Shown here in pieces: positions 51,638 to 59,781 of a DNA stretch of 64,000 nt. Each line of letters starts with the position of its first letter. Position 1 is the first letter of the stretch. The translations under genes and the position numbers were made by a program. The notes under the pieces were generated by a model, which was given only the letters and a program-made list of their open reading frames with translations, was not told where the DNA came from and searched no databases. The stretch is from a virus, in IMG/VR virus record IMGVR_UViG_3300027759_000045, positions 282,857 through 346,856 of that record; one strand, 5' to 3'.

Positions 51638-51638
51638 C

Positions 51639-52709
51639 ATGTTAAGGCGTTTACTGGTTGCAGTCAGTGCTGTTGTGGTCGTGACTGCCGCACACAGCGT
51701 TACTATTGCCGATGTTATTCGCAGTCCTATTGGAAATGGAATAACTGTGGCTCGTTGGATCTACGAAGCTGCCAACTCTGAAAAGGTCTTGTATGTGGAA
51801 GTTATCAGTGAAGGCAACACTTTTGAGCAAGCCAAACAACAAGGTTTTAGATTGGCAGTAGAACATGCAGTTGGAACAGTTGTGTCTTCTGAAACAGAAG
51901 TGCGCAATGACCGGCAGACACGGGATGAAATCATCACCTATGCATCGGGCTACGTAGATCGATTTGAAGTGGTTGAACAGCAAAGAGTAGGTAACCGAGT
52001 TCTTGTTAATATGAAGGTTTGGGTCCGGCCTAGCAAAATTGCCAACCGTTTGTTAAATAAATCTGCCACAGCAGGCACAGTGGAAGGTGGACGCATCAGT
52101 ACACAAATACAAACGCTACAGCATGAAAGGACGTCCGGTGATAGGTTGCTTAAATCTGTACTAGCTGACTATCCCAAACGAGCGTTTGTGATTGAAATGG
52201 ATAAAACACAGGTCATGTTTGATGCTAACCGTACTGGACAATTAGAAGTTGCGTTTTGGTTATCATGGAGTAAAGAGTACCTTGAAAGCATTGCAGAAGC
52301 ACTCTCCGCAATAAACCAACGCTCGGACTGTGGCGGCCTATTTGGATGCAGAAATGTTGCATCTCAGATTGATGTGATACGCCCAGGATTCGGATCAACT
52401 ACCCAAACTTGGTTCAACGATAAAGTTGCCGATCAAATGGTGCGTAAAGAGATGATCCAAAGCCAGCCCACTATCCGTATTGCCATTGTGGACACTGCAG
52501 GAAAAGAGCAATTTAAACAGTGTTTTTATGCTAAAGAATTGGACTACCGCGATCATTCTGCTTGGTACTATGTAAATCAGGATCATGACCGAGTGGCAAT
52601 TAATGGCAAAGCAGTCAAAAGATTCAACACTTTTATTGATCTCAGCCGGTTGCCCACAGCCAATTTAGACCAGATTAAAATAGCCATGGTTCGCGGTCCA
52701 AATTGTTAA
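51639..52709 (+). CDS. Exported protein with FlgT-N-like domain, 356 aa
   Basis: Signal peptide (LLVAVSAVVVVTAAHS). Residues about 50-140 (FEQAKQQGFRLAVEHAVG, DEIITYASGYVDRFEVVEQQ, VLVNMKVWV) resemble the first domain of FlgT/LPP20-type envelope proteins. The rest includes a disulfide-like pair (CGGLFGC). Probably acts in the envelope with the lipoprotein upstream. Fold call is tentative. Confidence 0.65.
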   Translation: MLRRLLVAVSAVVVVTAAHSVTIADVIRSPIGNGITVARWIYEAANSEKVLYVEVISEGNTFEQAKQQGFRLAVEHAVGTVVSSETEVRNDRQTRDEIITYASGYVDRFEVVEQQRVGNRVLVNMKVWVRPSKIANRLLNKSATAGTVEGGRISTQIQTLQHERTSGDRLLKSVLADYPKRAFVIEMDKTQVMFDANRTGQLEVAFWLSWSKEYLESIAEALSAINQRSDCGGLFGCRNVASQIDVIRPGFGSTTQTWFNDKVADQMVRKEMIQSQPTIRIAIVDTAGKEQFKQCFYAKELDYRDHSAWYYVNQDHDRVAINGKAVKRFNTFIDLSRLPTANLDQIKIAMVRGPNC

Positions 52710-52713
52710 TTTT

Positions 52714-52732
52714 TGGCGCCAACATTGCGCCA
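52714..52732 (+). terminator. Hairpin after the exported pair
   Basis: TGGCGC...GCGCCA 6-bp GC-rich stem without T run; weak terminator or processing site. Confidence 0.35.
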
Positions 52733-52754
52733 TAAGTAGTTGTGCATCTTGACA

Positions 52755-52776
52755 GTTCAGTAGTATAATACTGAAC
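52755..52776 (+). promoter_or_regulatory. Palindromic -10 element before clpP-like gene
   Basis: GTTCAGTA-GTATAA-TACTGAAC: 8-bp perfect arms around a TATAAT box (52764-52769). Same design as 7962-7979. Likely promoter plus operator for the gene at 52801. Confidence 0.5.
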
Positions 52777-52800
52777 ACACACAAATTAACTGATTTAAAC

Positions 52801-53376
52801 ATGGCCACACAGCAAGATTTTGACACCGTTAAAGACCACACACAAGCACTAGCAGATAATGGCATGTACGTTTTCATGGGCGAAGTAGACCATGAAAGTA
52901 TAAAGCCTGCAATCGAATGGATTCTGCACGAGAACTTTGTTGTAAAGAGAAAACGCAAAGAACTGTTGTTGATGATCTGTTCAGAGGGCGGAGACATGAG
53001 TGCTGCCTTTGCCCTGATTGATGTGATGCGCAGTTCCAACATATTCATTAAGACTGTGGGCCTGGGTCAGATTGCCAGTGCTGGCCTGTTGATCTTTTTA
53101 GCAGGATCCCCGGGTCGTAGAACACTCACCCCCAACACTAGTATCATGAGTCATCAGTATGCCTGGGGTAATGATGGCAAGCATCACGAGTTAATGGCCA
53201 CAATGAAAGAGTTTGATCTCACACAAAAGCGCATGGTTGCACACTATGTGCAGTGTACAGGATTATCAGAAGAAGAAATCAAACGAACATTGTTGCCAGC
53301 ACACGATGTGTATCTCAGTGCAGAAGAAGCCTTGAAGCTTGGCATCTGCGACAACATCTCTATACTAAATCGTTAA
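52801..53376 (+). CDS. clpP: ClpP-like protease subunit A, 191 aa
   Basis: MICSEGGDMSAAF, QIASAGLLIFLAG with the Ser in the AS(A)G elbow, MSHQYAWG with the active His, and LLPAHDVYLSAEEALKLG with the Asp: complete catalytic triad of a divergent ClpP. Degrades unfolded proteins fed by ClpX or ClpA. More divergent than the paralogue at 56797, so the two may form a mixed barrel. No clear ribosome binding site. Confidence 0.9.
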   Translation: MATQQDFDTVKDHTQALADNGMYVFMGEVDHESIKPAIEWILHENFVVKRKRKELLLMICSEGGDMSAAFALIDVMRSSNIFIKTVGLGQIASAGLLIFLAGSPGRRTLTPNTSIMSHQYAWGNDGKHHELMATMKEFDLTQKRMVAHYVQCTGLSEEEIKRTLLPAHDVYLSAEEALKLGICDNISILNR

Positions 53377-54818
53377 CGCTGACGCTTGCGTCCCAGCGTT
53401 TTATCGTTACCAATCTGCACAGGTTTTGCAGGTTCTACCGTTTCTTCAACTGCACCAGTGGGACTTAATTTAAAATTAAACCCTCCGCCTCCTGGGTCTA
53501 CAGCACTGCTTTTATTTTCCATAGTAATCTTGCCATCTAGTTTGGCTGGCCACTGTGTGTTAAACACAAGAGAACCCGATTTTCTCACTAAACTTGTGTA
53601 CTGCTGAATAAAATTATAATCTAAAATTTCTAAAACAGCAGCCTGAAATTCTGGAACAGCACCGCTATTAACAATATTCTTCACAGCCTGTTTAGTAACA
53701 TAAGTTAATTTGCCGCCGTCGGTGCCGGTACTATCGACCATGCTGGTTATTTTTTTGTACTTGGGAAGATCAACTCGTTGGCTTCTTGGTGCAAGTCTAC
53801 TTGCATTTATTTCATCAACGATTGATGACGGCCATGGCAAGAAAGGTTTAAACACCGCAGGAATAGACTCTGGAATCCGTTCGTTTAACAGATTCATTGC
53901 TTGGAATGCCTGACTGATTGCAGTAGGTTTAGGTAAATTTGCATTTTGCGTCAAATCAATTAGGTCAATTGCAGTACGGTATGATTTTTTCTTTCTAAGA
54001 TGATCCGGAATACGTAAGCCACTCACTGCTGGTGATGCGCCACCGCCAGTGCCTTTACTAGAAATGTTGATTTGATGATTGGTGGTAGGGTTAGTAATCT
54101 CAGCAATACTGTCGGCCAGTGGATTATTTTCTTTACTTGGAAAATTTAAAATTAAACTGTCAAGACTTCCGCCCAGCCACTTGGTAAAATCTGCTTGATT
54201 GGGAAAATTAGTTCGACCGTAGATCAGGGCCAGCACGCCTAGATATTCTCCAGCATAGTCAACAATGGCAGCAGTTACAGGCCCTGATGCTAAAATTTCT
54301 TTAGGGATCACTGGAGTTTGCCCGGCTATGATTGCCTTGGCACAGGCAACGACTGCCTGGCCGTGCGGTGTACTATTTAGAATTGGGTTGTTGATGATGA
54401 CCCGACCAAGTTGACCTGCTTTGATCGGTTGGTCAGTAATGCCAATCTGATTGGGCTTTAAGCCAGCAGCATCTTTGCTGAGCTTGCTAGCATCATCATC
54501 GGGTTTAGCAGTGGCTCCACCGAAGTCAGCAGTTTTACTAAAGCTACTCAATGGCCAGATGTTTCCTTTGGCATCAGTGCCGGTTAATCCACCTTTAAAT
54601 TTGTTTTCTCTTGCTAGTGCTAAAAAGCGTTCAGCCTCTGAAGGGTCTAGTATAACTTCGGTTCCCTTGGGGAACCCGTTAACATCTTTGTCAAGATAAA
54701 ATGGCTTGCCATTTGCAATATGTCCAATGAAGGCATTAAACCGATCTTCATACTTGTTAATCTCACCGGCTGATAATGCCACTTCGTGAAGGTCAATTAA
54801 ATTAAGTAGGTCGCGCAT
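53373..54818 (-). CDS. Conserved T4-like phage protein, 481 aa
   Basis: Helical N-terminus (LLNLIDLHEVALSAGEINKY), Lys/Gly/Asp-rich linkers, a middle with GQLGRVIINNPILNSTPHG, and an Arg/Lys-rich C-terminus (DKTLGRKRQR). I recall this type in T4-like phages without assigned function; could be a structural or DNA-linked protein. Overlaps clpP subunit A convergently by 4 nt. Confidence 0.75.
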   Translation of the reverse strand: MRDLLNLIDLHEVALSAGEINKYEDRFNAFIGHIANGKPFYLDKDVNGFPKGTEVILDPSEAERFLALARENKFKGGLTGTDAKGNIWPLSSFSKTADFGGATAKPDDDASKLSKDAAGLKPNQIGITDQPIKAGQLGRVIINNPILNSTPHGQAVVACAKAIIAGQTPVIPKEILASGPVTAAIVDYAGEYLGVLALIYGRTNFPNQADFTKWLGGSLDSLILNFPSKENNPLADSIAEITNPTTNHQINISSKGTGGGASPAVSGLRIPDHLRKKKSYRTAIDLIDLTQNANLPKPTAISQAFQAMNLLNERIPESIPAVFKPFLPWPSSIVDEINASRLAPRSQRVDLPKYKKITSMVDSTGTDGGKLTYVTKQAVKNIVNSGAVPEFQAAVLEILDYNFIQQYTSLVRKSGSLVFNTQWPAKLDGKITMENKSSAVDPGGGGFNFKLSPTGAVEETVEPAKPVQIGNDKTLGRKRQR

Positions 54819-54862
54819 GGTGTATTCTTTTCCGTTGTTGTTTACTTATCATAAATCAATAT

Positions 54863-56137
54863 ATGAAACAAAGTAATTTATACTGTATTTTGGCCGACAA
54901 AGGACTGGGCTTGCACAATTCTGGCCGAACGTATCTGTGCTGCCACAGTAGAAAATACCTAGAAGATGCACAGGGTGAACAGATATATCTAGACACCCAC
55001 ACGTTAGAACAGGCGTGGACCAGCCCTACACGCAGAGAAATACAAGAATCTTTGGAAAACAATCAAGAGCATGCTAGTTGCCAGGCCTGCTGGGACGATG
55101 AACACGCCGGCAAAAAGTCACGCAGACAGTGGCACAACGGTATGAATCATCCTGTGACTGACCGTGATGATCAGCCGCAAATACTAGATTTAAAAATGGG
55201 CAACACCTGCAACATGAAATGCAGAACCTGTAACCCAGAAGTGTCCAGTCAATGGTATCGAGAAGATTGGGAATTGGCAGCACAGCCTGCAGAAGGCGTT
55301 TCATATTCCGAGTATCTCAAACGCTGGCGCAGAATTCCTGCCAGTTATAGTGACAACAATCAAGACCTTTGGAACACCATGAGCAAGTGGGTGCCCAACA
55401 CAGTGTACATTGACTATTACGGTGCAGAGCCCATGCTGATCAAAAAGAACTTTGATGTGTTACAGACCGCAGTGGATCAAGGCACAGCAAAAAACATAGA
55501 CTTGCATTTTAGCACCAATGGCACTGTTTGGAATGATGAGTTAGAAAACTTATTAAAACAATTTAAACAAGTTTACTTTGATTTGAGCATCGATGACATT
55601 GAAGATAGGTGTGGATATATTCGCTATTCTAGTACCTGGGATCTGGTGGCCAGCAATCTTGAACGATTCCTACAGGCACAACGCACAAACAAAAACTTTC
55701 AATTTGGCGTGTGTATCACTGTCAACAGTTTGAATGTGTATTACCTGGATGAGATATTTGATTTCTTTGCAAAGAAAGGACTAGGCTGCAACTTCAACAT
55801 GTTGCACTTGCCATATCAACTGTGCGTGAAAAGTTTGCCTGATGCTGTTAAAACCGCAATCACTGATAAATTGTCAAAGTATGTGACGGGAGATGATATT
55901 GGGCCGTGGCACCAACGCTACTGGAAAGACCATTGTGAAATTGTGTTGAACTTTTTGAATACGCCAATGGAAGGACAACAGCATCACTTCCGGGAATTTC
56001 ATCGCTATACTCGCGGACTTGATCTCAGTCGTGACCAAACATTTGAAACAGCCTTACCTGAATTTGCAGAGTTAATCAAGCCGTGGTTTGCACCGCTTGA
56101 TCAGTTGCTTGTGGTTGATTCTCCAGTTTCAAAGTGA
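54863..56137 (+). CDS. Radical SAM protein with N-terminal twitch-like domain
   Basis: 424 aa. N-terminal Cys8, CC26-27 and Cys73-x2-Cys76. Core motif C116-x3-C120-x2-C123 (CNMKCRTC). DYYGAEPMLIKKN replaces the usual GGEP by YGAEP. Auxiliary domain precedes the core. A TAAATC box lies 5 nt before the ATG. Overlaps the convergent oxygenase-like gene by 62 nt. Confidence 0.88.
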   Translation: MKQSNLYCILADKGLGLHNSGRTYLCCHSRKYLEDAQGEQIYLDTHTLEQAWTSPTRREIQESLENNQEHASCQACWDDEHAGKKSRRQWHNGMNHPVTDRDDQPQILDLKMGNTCNMKCRTCNPEVSSQWYREDWELAAQPAEGVSYSEYLKRWRRIPASYSDNNQDLWNTMSKWVPNTVYIDYYGAEPMLIKKNFDVLQTAVDQGTAKNIDLHFSTNGTVWNDELENLLKQFKQVYFDLSIDDIEDRCGYIRYSSTWDLVASNLERFLQAQRTNKNFQFGVCITVNSLNVYYLDEIFDFFAKKGLGCNFNMLHLPYQLCVKSLPDAVKTAITDKLSKYVTGDDIGPWHQRYWKDHCEIVLNFLNTPMEGQQHHFREFHRYTRGLDLSRDQTFETALPEFAELIKPWFAPLDQLLVVDSPVSK

Positions 56138-56735
56138 GTCCCAACAAGATACTGTAGCGTGTTTTGTCAGTGCGATTCCATCCGTCGTGCCAGGTGTTCC
56201 AGTCGTTGCTGTGTATCCATCCGGCGCCGTAACCAGTGGCAACACGACGCGGATTGTGTCGATCCGGATGATCATAAAAACAACTGGCTGAGTCCGGATC
56301 GTCACCCTCGGCCAGGTATATCATACCGGTGCCCACCAATCGTCGCATGTCGCAGTGAATACCGTTTTCAAAGCCCGGCAAGTCTTTGGTAAATTCTGCA
56401 TGCAGTTCAGTATTTGTACTCATGCGCCAAGGATACATCTGCCAGTTGACTTGCAGTATAGCCTTGTCTCGATACAGACATTCAATAACGTAATCTTTTA
56501 CAGAATCCTGCCTGAAGAATTGAGAAATTTGTTGCAACTTAGGGCTACGAGGACGATGTACTTTAAACCGTTTGCCGGTCCATTCGTCATGTTTAACAGC
56601 AGTTTCGGCTCCGTATGGTTTCCAGTCTTCCTGCTCAAAGTCAGCTATTAATTCTTCTCGGCTCCATGGAAAGGTTGTCTGAACTCGAGAGTACGCATAG
56701 TCTTCTGGAAAAATTTCAAATTTAATGTCTTGCAT
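56076..56735 (-). CDS. 2-oxoglutarate-oxygenase-like protein, 219 aa
   Basis: Start at 56735 (MQDIKFEIFPED), chosen over a longer frame that would cross the clpP leader and start. GIHCDMRRL supplies His-x-Asp and NDWNTWHDGWNR with RYSILLG the distal His and Arg: iron and 2-oxoglutarate pattern. Convergent overlap of 62 nt with the radical SAM gene. Substrate unknown. Confidence 0.7.
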   Translation of the reverse strand: MQDIKFEIFPEDYAYSRVQTTFPWSREELIADFEQEDWKPYGAETAVKHDEWTGKRFKVHRPRSPKLQQISQFFRQDSVKDYVIECLYRDKAILQVNWQMYPWRMSTNTELHAEFTKDLPGFENGIHCDMRRLVGTGMIYLAEGDDPDSASCFYDHPDRHNPRRVATGYGAGWIHSNDWNTWHDGWNRTDKTRYSILLGLTLKLENQPQATDQAVQTTA

Positions 56736-56796
56736 ATGATCACTTTGTGTGTTATACTTACTTATATTACACACCCATGCATAACAAGGAAATTCC

Positions 56797-57420
56797 ATGC
56801 CTAATTTAGTACCTATTGTTCTAGAACAAACTGCCAAAGGCGAACGTTCATATGACATCTACAGTCGACTGCTACGTGACCGTGTGATCATGCTGGACAC
56901 AGAAGTCAGCGAACATTCAGCCAGTTTAATTGTGGCACAGATGCTGTTCTTGGAAAGCGAAAATCCTGACAAGGATATCTCATTGTACATCAATTCACCT
57001 GGCGGTGCTGTCACAGCCGGCCTGGCCATTTACGATACCATGCAGTTTATCAAATGCGATGTACAGACCATTGTGCTGGGCCAGGCTGCAAGTATGGGAT
57101 CCATGTTGGCACAAGCAGGTGCCGCAGGTAAACGTATGGTGCTACCCGAAGCACGTACAATGATACACCGTGTGAGTTCTGGCACACCGGGCACACGTGG
57201 TTCAGTTCATGTGCAGGATCTGCAGTTCGAAGATTCAAAACGTGCGTTTGAAGAAAGTGTACGAATAAATAAACGTCTTACCGAGCTGTACGTCAAGCAC
57301 AACACCGCCAGCAAGACCTATGAAGAACTGTATGAAACTATGAAGTTTGATACATTCTTAAGCGCACAGCAAGCAGTTGATTTTGGACTTGCTGATAAAA
57401 TTATTGAAAAACGAGTTTAA
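56797..57420 (+). CDS. clpP: ClpP protease subunit B, 207 aa
   Basis: Ser99 (GQAASMGS), His124 (TMIHRVSS) and Asp185 (KFDTFLSA), with SPGGAVTAG substrate-binding strand, make a complete triad. The His-Asp spacing is about 12 residues longer than in E. coli ClpP, from an inserted [12 protein letters not shown]-like loop that I also recall in cyanophage ClpPs. AAGGAAA ribosome binding site. Partner of ClpX in this phage. Confidence 0.96.
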   Translation: MPNLVPIVLEQTAKGERSYDIYSRLLRDRVIMLDTEVSEHSASLIVAQMLFLESENPDKDISLYINSPGGAVTAGLAIYDTMQFIKCDVQTIVLGQAASMGSMLAQAGAAGKRMVLPEARTMIHRVSSGTPGTRGSVHVQDLQFEDSKRAFEESVRINKRLTELYVKHNTASKTYEELYETMKFDTFLSAQQAVDFGLADKIIEKRV

Positions 57421-58718
57421 TGAGTTTCGAGCAAACATTCTGCGCTAGTCCGTGGTTGCATATGAGGATCACTAACTCTGGCACCTACGAACCCTGCAGA
57501 TGGATGGCTCACACCAACAGCACTCGAGTCAGCATTGATCGCAGTATACAAACAGTATCTCCGTTAACATACTTTCAACAGCACATGGCTCCGTTGCGAG
57601 CAGAATTACTCGAAGGCAACGCACCGGCAATGTGCAATGACTGCTTGGTTATGGAACAGCATGGCAAGCCAAGTGGGCGTCAGCGACAGTTGCTCAAGGT
57701 TGGAATACAAGACGAGTATTTTGAAAAAAGACTGGCCAGTTCTCCGTTAAAGACTGCATTTGATTACAGCAACAATAATGCCGGCCATACCGACCGCACA
57801 GTAACAGACTGGCAAATAGACCTGGGTAATTACTGCAATGGTGCTTGTGTGTTTTGTAATCCGGAGAGTTCAAGCAGTTTAGCCACGGAATTTAAAAAGC
57901 TAGGCTTGATTGAACAAGCGCCGACATCTGCCTGGTGTGACGATCCTGTGTTGTTGGAAAAGTTTATCAACGACCTGTCTCAAACTCCTAATCTACACTA
58001 CTTACACTTCCTTGGCGGCGAAACAGTGATCACTCCAGGATTTAAAAAGATACTGGCAGCATTGATTACCTCCGGTCTAGCAAAACAAATAACAATTGGC
58101 TTTACCACTAATCTCACTGTGTGGTCTGACTCAGTGGTTGAACTATTAATGCAGTTTCACCAAGTCAATCTGGGAATGAGCATAGAAACACTAACGCCTG
58201 TTAATGACTATGTAAGATACCCCAGCCAAATTGGATTGGTACAGCAGACATTGGATCGTTGGGTACAACTAGGACAGAAACAAAATTGGTTAATGCAGTT
58301 ACGCATTACTCCTACGTGTCTAACTGTACACGAATTACACACTGTGTATGATTATGCTTGGCAGAATATGATTGCTGTTGAAAGTTGTAACTTTATCAAT
58401 CGTCCAGAAGTAATGCGCATTGGTGTATTGCCAAAATATCAACGTGATCAAGCTGTACACGTTTTGAAAACTTGGATTGATCAACATCCAATTGCTGACC
58501 ATGCACAGATTATCAACACACGAGATCCAAACATTGCTAGAGAACAAATTATTCAAGACGCCACAAGTTATTTGACCTATCTCGAATCAGCTGTAGATGA
58601 AAGCGCAAGACTACCGGACCTGATTGCGTATCTTAAAAGATTAGAAGGCAATCGTGGCAATAGCATTTTAACTTATATTCCTCAATATGAAAACCTATTC
58701 AGATCTGCAGGATATTGA
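57420..58718 (+). CDS. Radical SAM protein with N-terminal twitch-like domain
   Basis: 432 aa. N-terminal FCASPW (Cys8), PC26, Cys72-x2-Cys75. Core C139-x3-C143-x2-C146 (CNGACVFC), then LGGETVITPG. Starts in a TAATG overlap with the clpP subunit B stop, so probably co-translated, a notable coupling. Substrate unknown. Confidence 0.9.
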   Translation: MSFEQTFCASPWLHMRITNSGTYEPCRWMAHTNSTRVSIDRSIQTVSPLTYFQQHMAPLRAELLEGNAPAMCNDCLVMEQHGKPSGRQRQLLKVGIQDEYFEKRLASSPLKTAFDYSNNNAGHTDRTVTDWQIDLGNYCNGACVFCNPESSSSLATEFKKLGLIEQAPTSAWCDDPVLLEKFINDLSQTPNLHYLHFLGGETVITPGFKKILAALITSGLAKQITIGFTTNLTVWSDSVVELLMQFHQVNLGMSIETLTPVNDYVRYPSQIGLVQQTLDRWVQLGQKQNWLMQLRITPTCLTVHELHTVYDYAWQNMIAVESCNFINRPEVMRIGVLPKYQRDQAVHVLKTWIDQHPIADHAQIINTRDPNIAREQIIQDATSYLTYLESAVDESARLPDLIAYLKRLEGNRGNSILTYIPQYENLFRSAGY

Positions 58719-59112
58719 TCAATCGATCAATGTTAAAATTAACTTGCGTCCTGTTGGTATGCCGAATATCAGTGTGTCAATCAATCAAACAATGTTTGAA
58801 TATACTGTATTATTAAATCCTGTTGTGTTGGAATATCGGGTAGGATTATTGGATAATATCAATATTATTATAAAATTATATGATAAAGAATATGATATCA
58901 ATAACAAAACTGCGGTAATAATTGATAATATTGTTATTGATAATATTGATATTGTTCCTAAGTTTGATTATCTGGCAGAGTACATTAATGATCACAACAA
59001 TAACAATCCCACCAGTTACTTGGGATTCAATGGCACATGGCAATTGAATATCGATCAGCCATTTTATCATTGGTTACACAAACACACTGGCCAAGGTTGG
59101 CTTTTAACATAA
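58687..59112 (+). CDS. Hypothetical protein, 141 aa, coupled to radical SAM gene
   Basis: Overlaps the radical SAM gene by 32 nt. Asn/Ile-rich beta protein (NINIIIKLYDKEYDINN, IDNIVIDNIDIV) ending with Trp/His-rich YHWLHKHTGQGW. AT-rich codons, unlike its neighbours. Possibly the modification substrate or a partner of the radical SAM enzyme; speculation. Confidence 0.65.
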   Translation: MKTYSDLQDIDQSINVKINLRPVGMPNISVSINQTMFEYTVLLNPVVLEYRVGLLDNINIIIKLYDKEYDINNKTAVIIDNIVIDNIDIVPKFDYLAEYINDHNNNNPTSYLGFNGTWQLNIDQPFYHWLHKHTGQGWLLT

Positions 59113-59160
59113 CAAGTATATGATAATAGATAATCGATAATATTATCTATAATCCCCCAA

Positions 59161-59188
59161 GGTAATACTCAAGTATTACCTTTTTTTT
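59161..59188 (+). terminator. Rho-independent terminator
   Basis: GGTAATACT-ca-AGTATTACC followed by eight T. Classical form. Confidence 0.95.
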
Positions 59189-59210
59189 GTGGTTTTTTTA
59201 CCACAAAAAA
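59183..59210 (-). terminator. Second hairpin facing the minus strand
   Basis: TTTTTTGTGG...CCACAAAAAA stem overlapping the first T run; would end minus-strand transcription. Confidence 0.6.
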
Positions 59211-59214
59211 CTGT

Positions 59215-59243
59215 TTGACCAGAAATTCTCGATTTGCTATAAT
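59215..59243 (+). promoter_or_regulatory. Repeated promoter cassette, copy 6
   Basis: TTGACC, spacer AGAAATTCTCGATTTGC, TATAAT. The ATG at 59250 follows by 6 nt: leaderless. Confidence 0.9.
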
Positions 59244-59249
59244 ACTTGT

Positions 59250-59588
59250 ATGGAACTTAAAAAGCAATCACGTAAAAAACGCACCGACCGTACTCACATC
59301 ATTTATATGATTGAAAGCGGCACAGACTTCTACATTGGCGTCACTGCCAAGACAATGAGCACTGTGAAGAAGAGCGTGTTGGTTCGTTGCAACAAGCACA
59401 TGTACCGCATGCGCTCGGAAGACAAATCATGGATGCTGTATGAGACCATGCGTGAACGTGGTACTGACGCATTCACTGTTCGTGTTGTGGCTGTGGTTCG
59501 TGGCAAAGCAGAAGCACACACTGTTGAACGTGACATGATCCGTACTATGAAACCTAACCTTAACACTGATACTCGTGGTGTTGCGTAA
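59250..59588 (+). CDS. Small GIY-YIG-type protein, 112 aa
   Basis: THIIYMIESGTDFYIGVTAKT is a GIY-YIG nuclease core (Y...YIG), with a basic N-terminus and a later VERDMIRTMKPNLNTDTRG carrying the conserved Glu and Asn/Thr. Leaderless start 6 nt after the -10 box. No NUMOD repeats, so not the 34277 type. Possibly a DNA-cutting defence or processing enzyme; role unknown. Confidence 0.8.
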   Translation: MELKKQSRKKRTDRTHIIYMIESGTDFYIGVTAKTMSTVKKSVLVRCNKHMYRMRSEDKSWMLYETMRERGTDAFTVRVVAVVRGKAEAHTVERDMIRTMKPNLNTDTRGVA

Positions 59589-59606
59589 AAGCAACAGAAA
59601 GAACAT

Positions 59607-59747
59607 ATGAAACGGTTTATTATTTCTGCAATTTTAATGGGCGTTGTCACAGTGGCATCTGCTCAAAAACCCCGGTGTATGAAATGGACTTGGTATAACA
59701 TTGACGGTGTTCAGCACACGGTATGCCTGCTGTGGGCCAATCGTTAA
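59607..59747 (+). CDS. Small exported protein, 46 aa
   Basis: Signal peptide (FIISAILMGVVTVASAQ) then about 25 residues with two Cys (PRCMKW, TVCLLW), which could form a disulfide. AGAAAG weak ribosome binding site. Function unknown. Confidence 0.6.
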   Translation: MKRFIISAILMGVVTVASAQKPRCMKWTWYNIDGVQHTVCLLWANR

Positions 59748-59752
59748 AACGG

Positions 59753-59781
59753 TTGACCCGAAATTGCCAATTTGCTATAAT
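59753..59781 (+). promoter_or_regulatory. Repeated promoter cassette, copy 7
   Basis: TTGACC, spacer CGAAATTGCCAATTTGC, TATAAT. The next 20 nt match those after copy 2. Confidence 0.9.

Noticed and set aside
52749-52769. TTGACA-N9-TATAAT as a promoter
   Set aside because: A 9-bp spacer is too short for sigma70; the palindrome around the -10 is the better signal.
56736-56858. Longer N-terminus for the 56076-56735 gene
   Set aside because: It would run antisense through the clpP subunit B leader and start, and adds a low-quality segment without homologous look.
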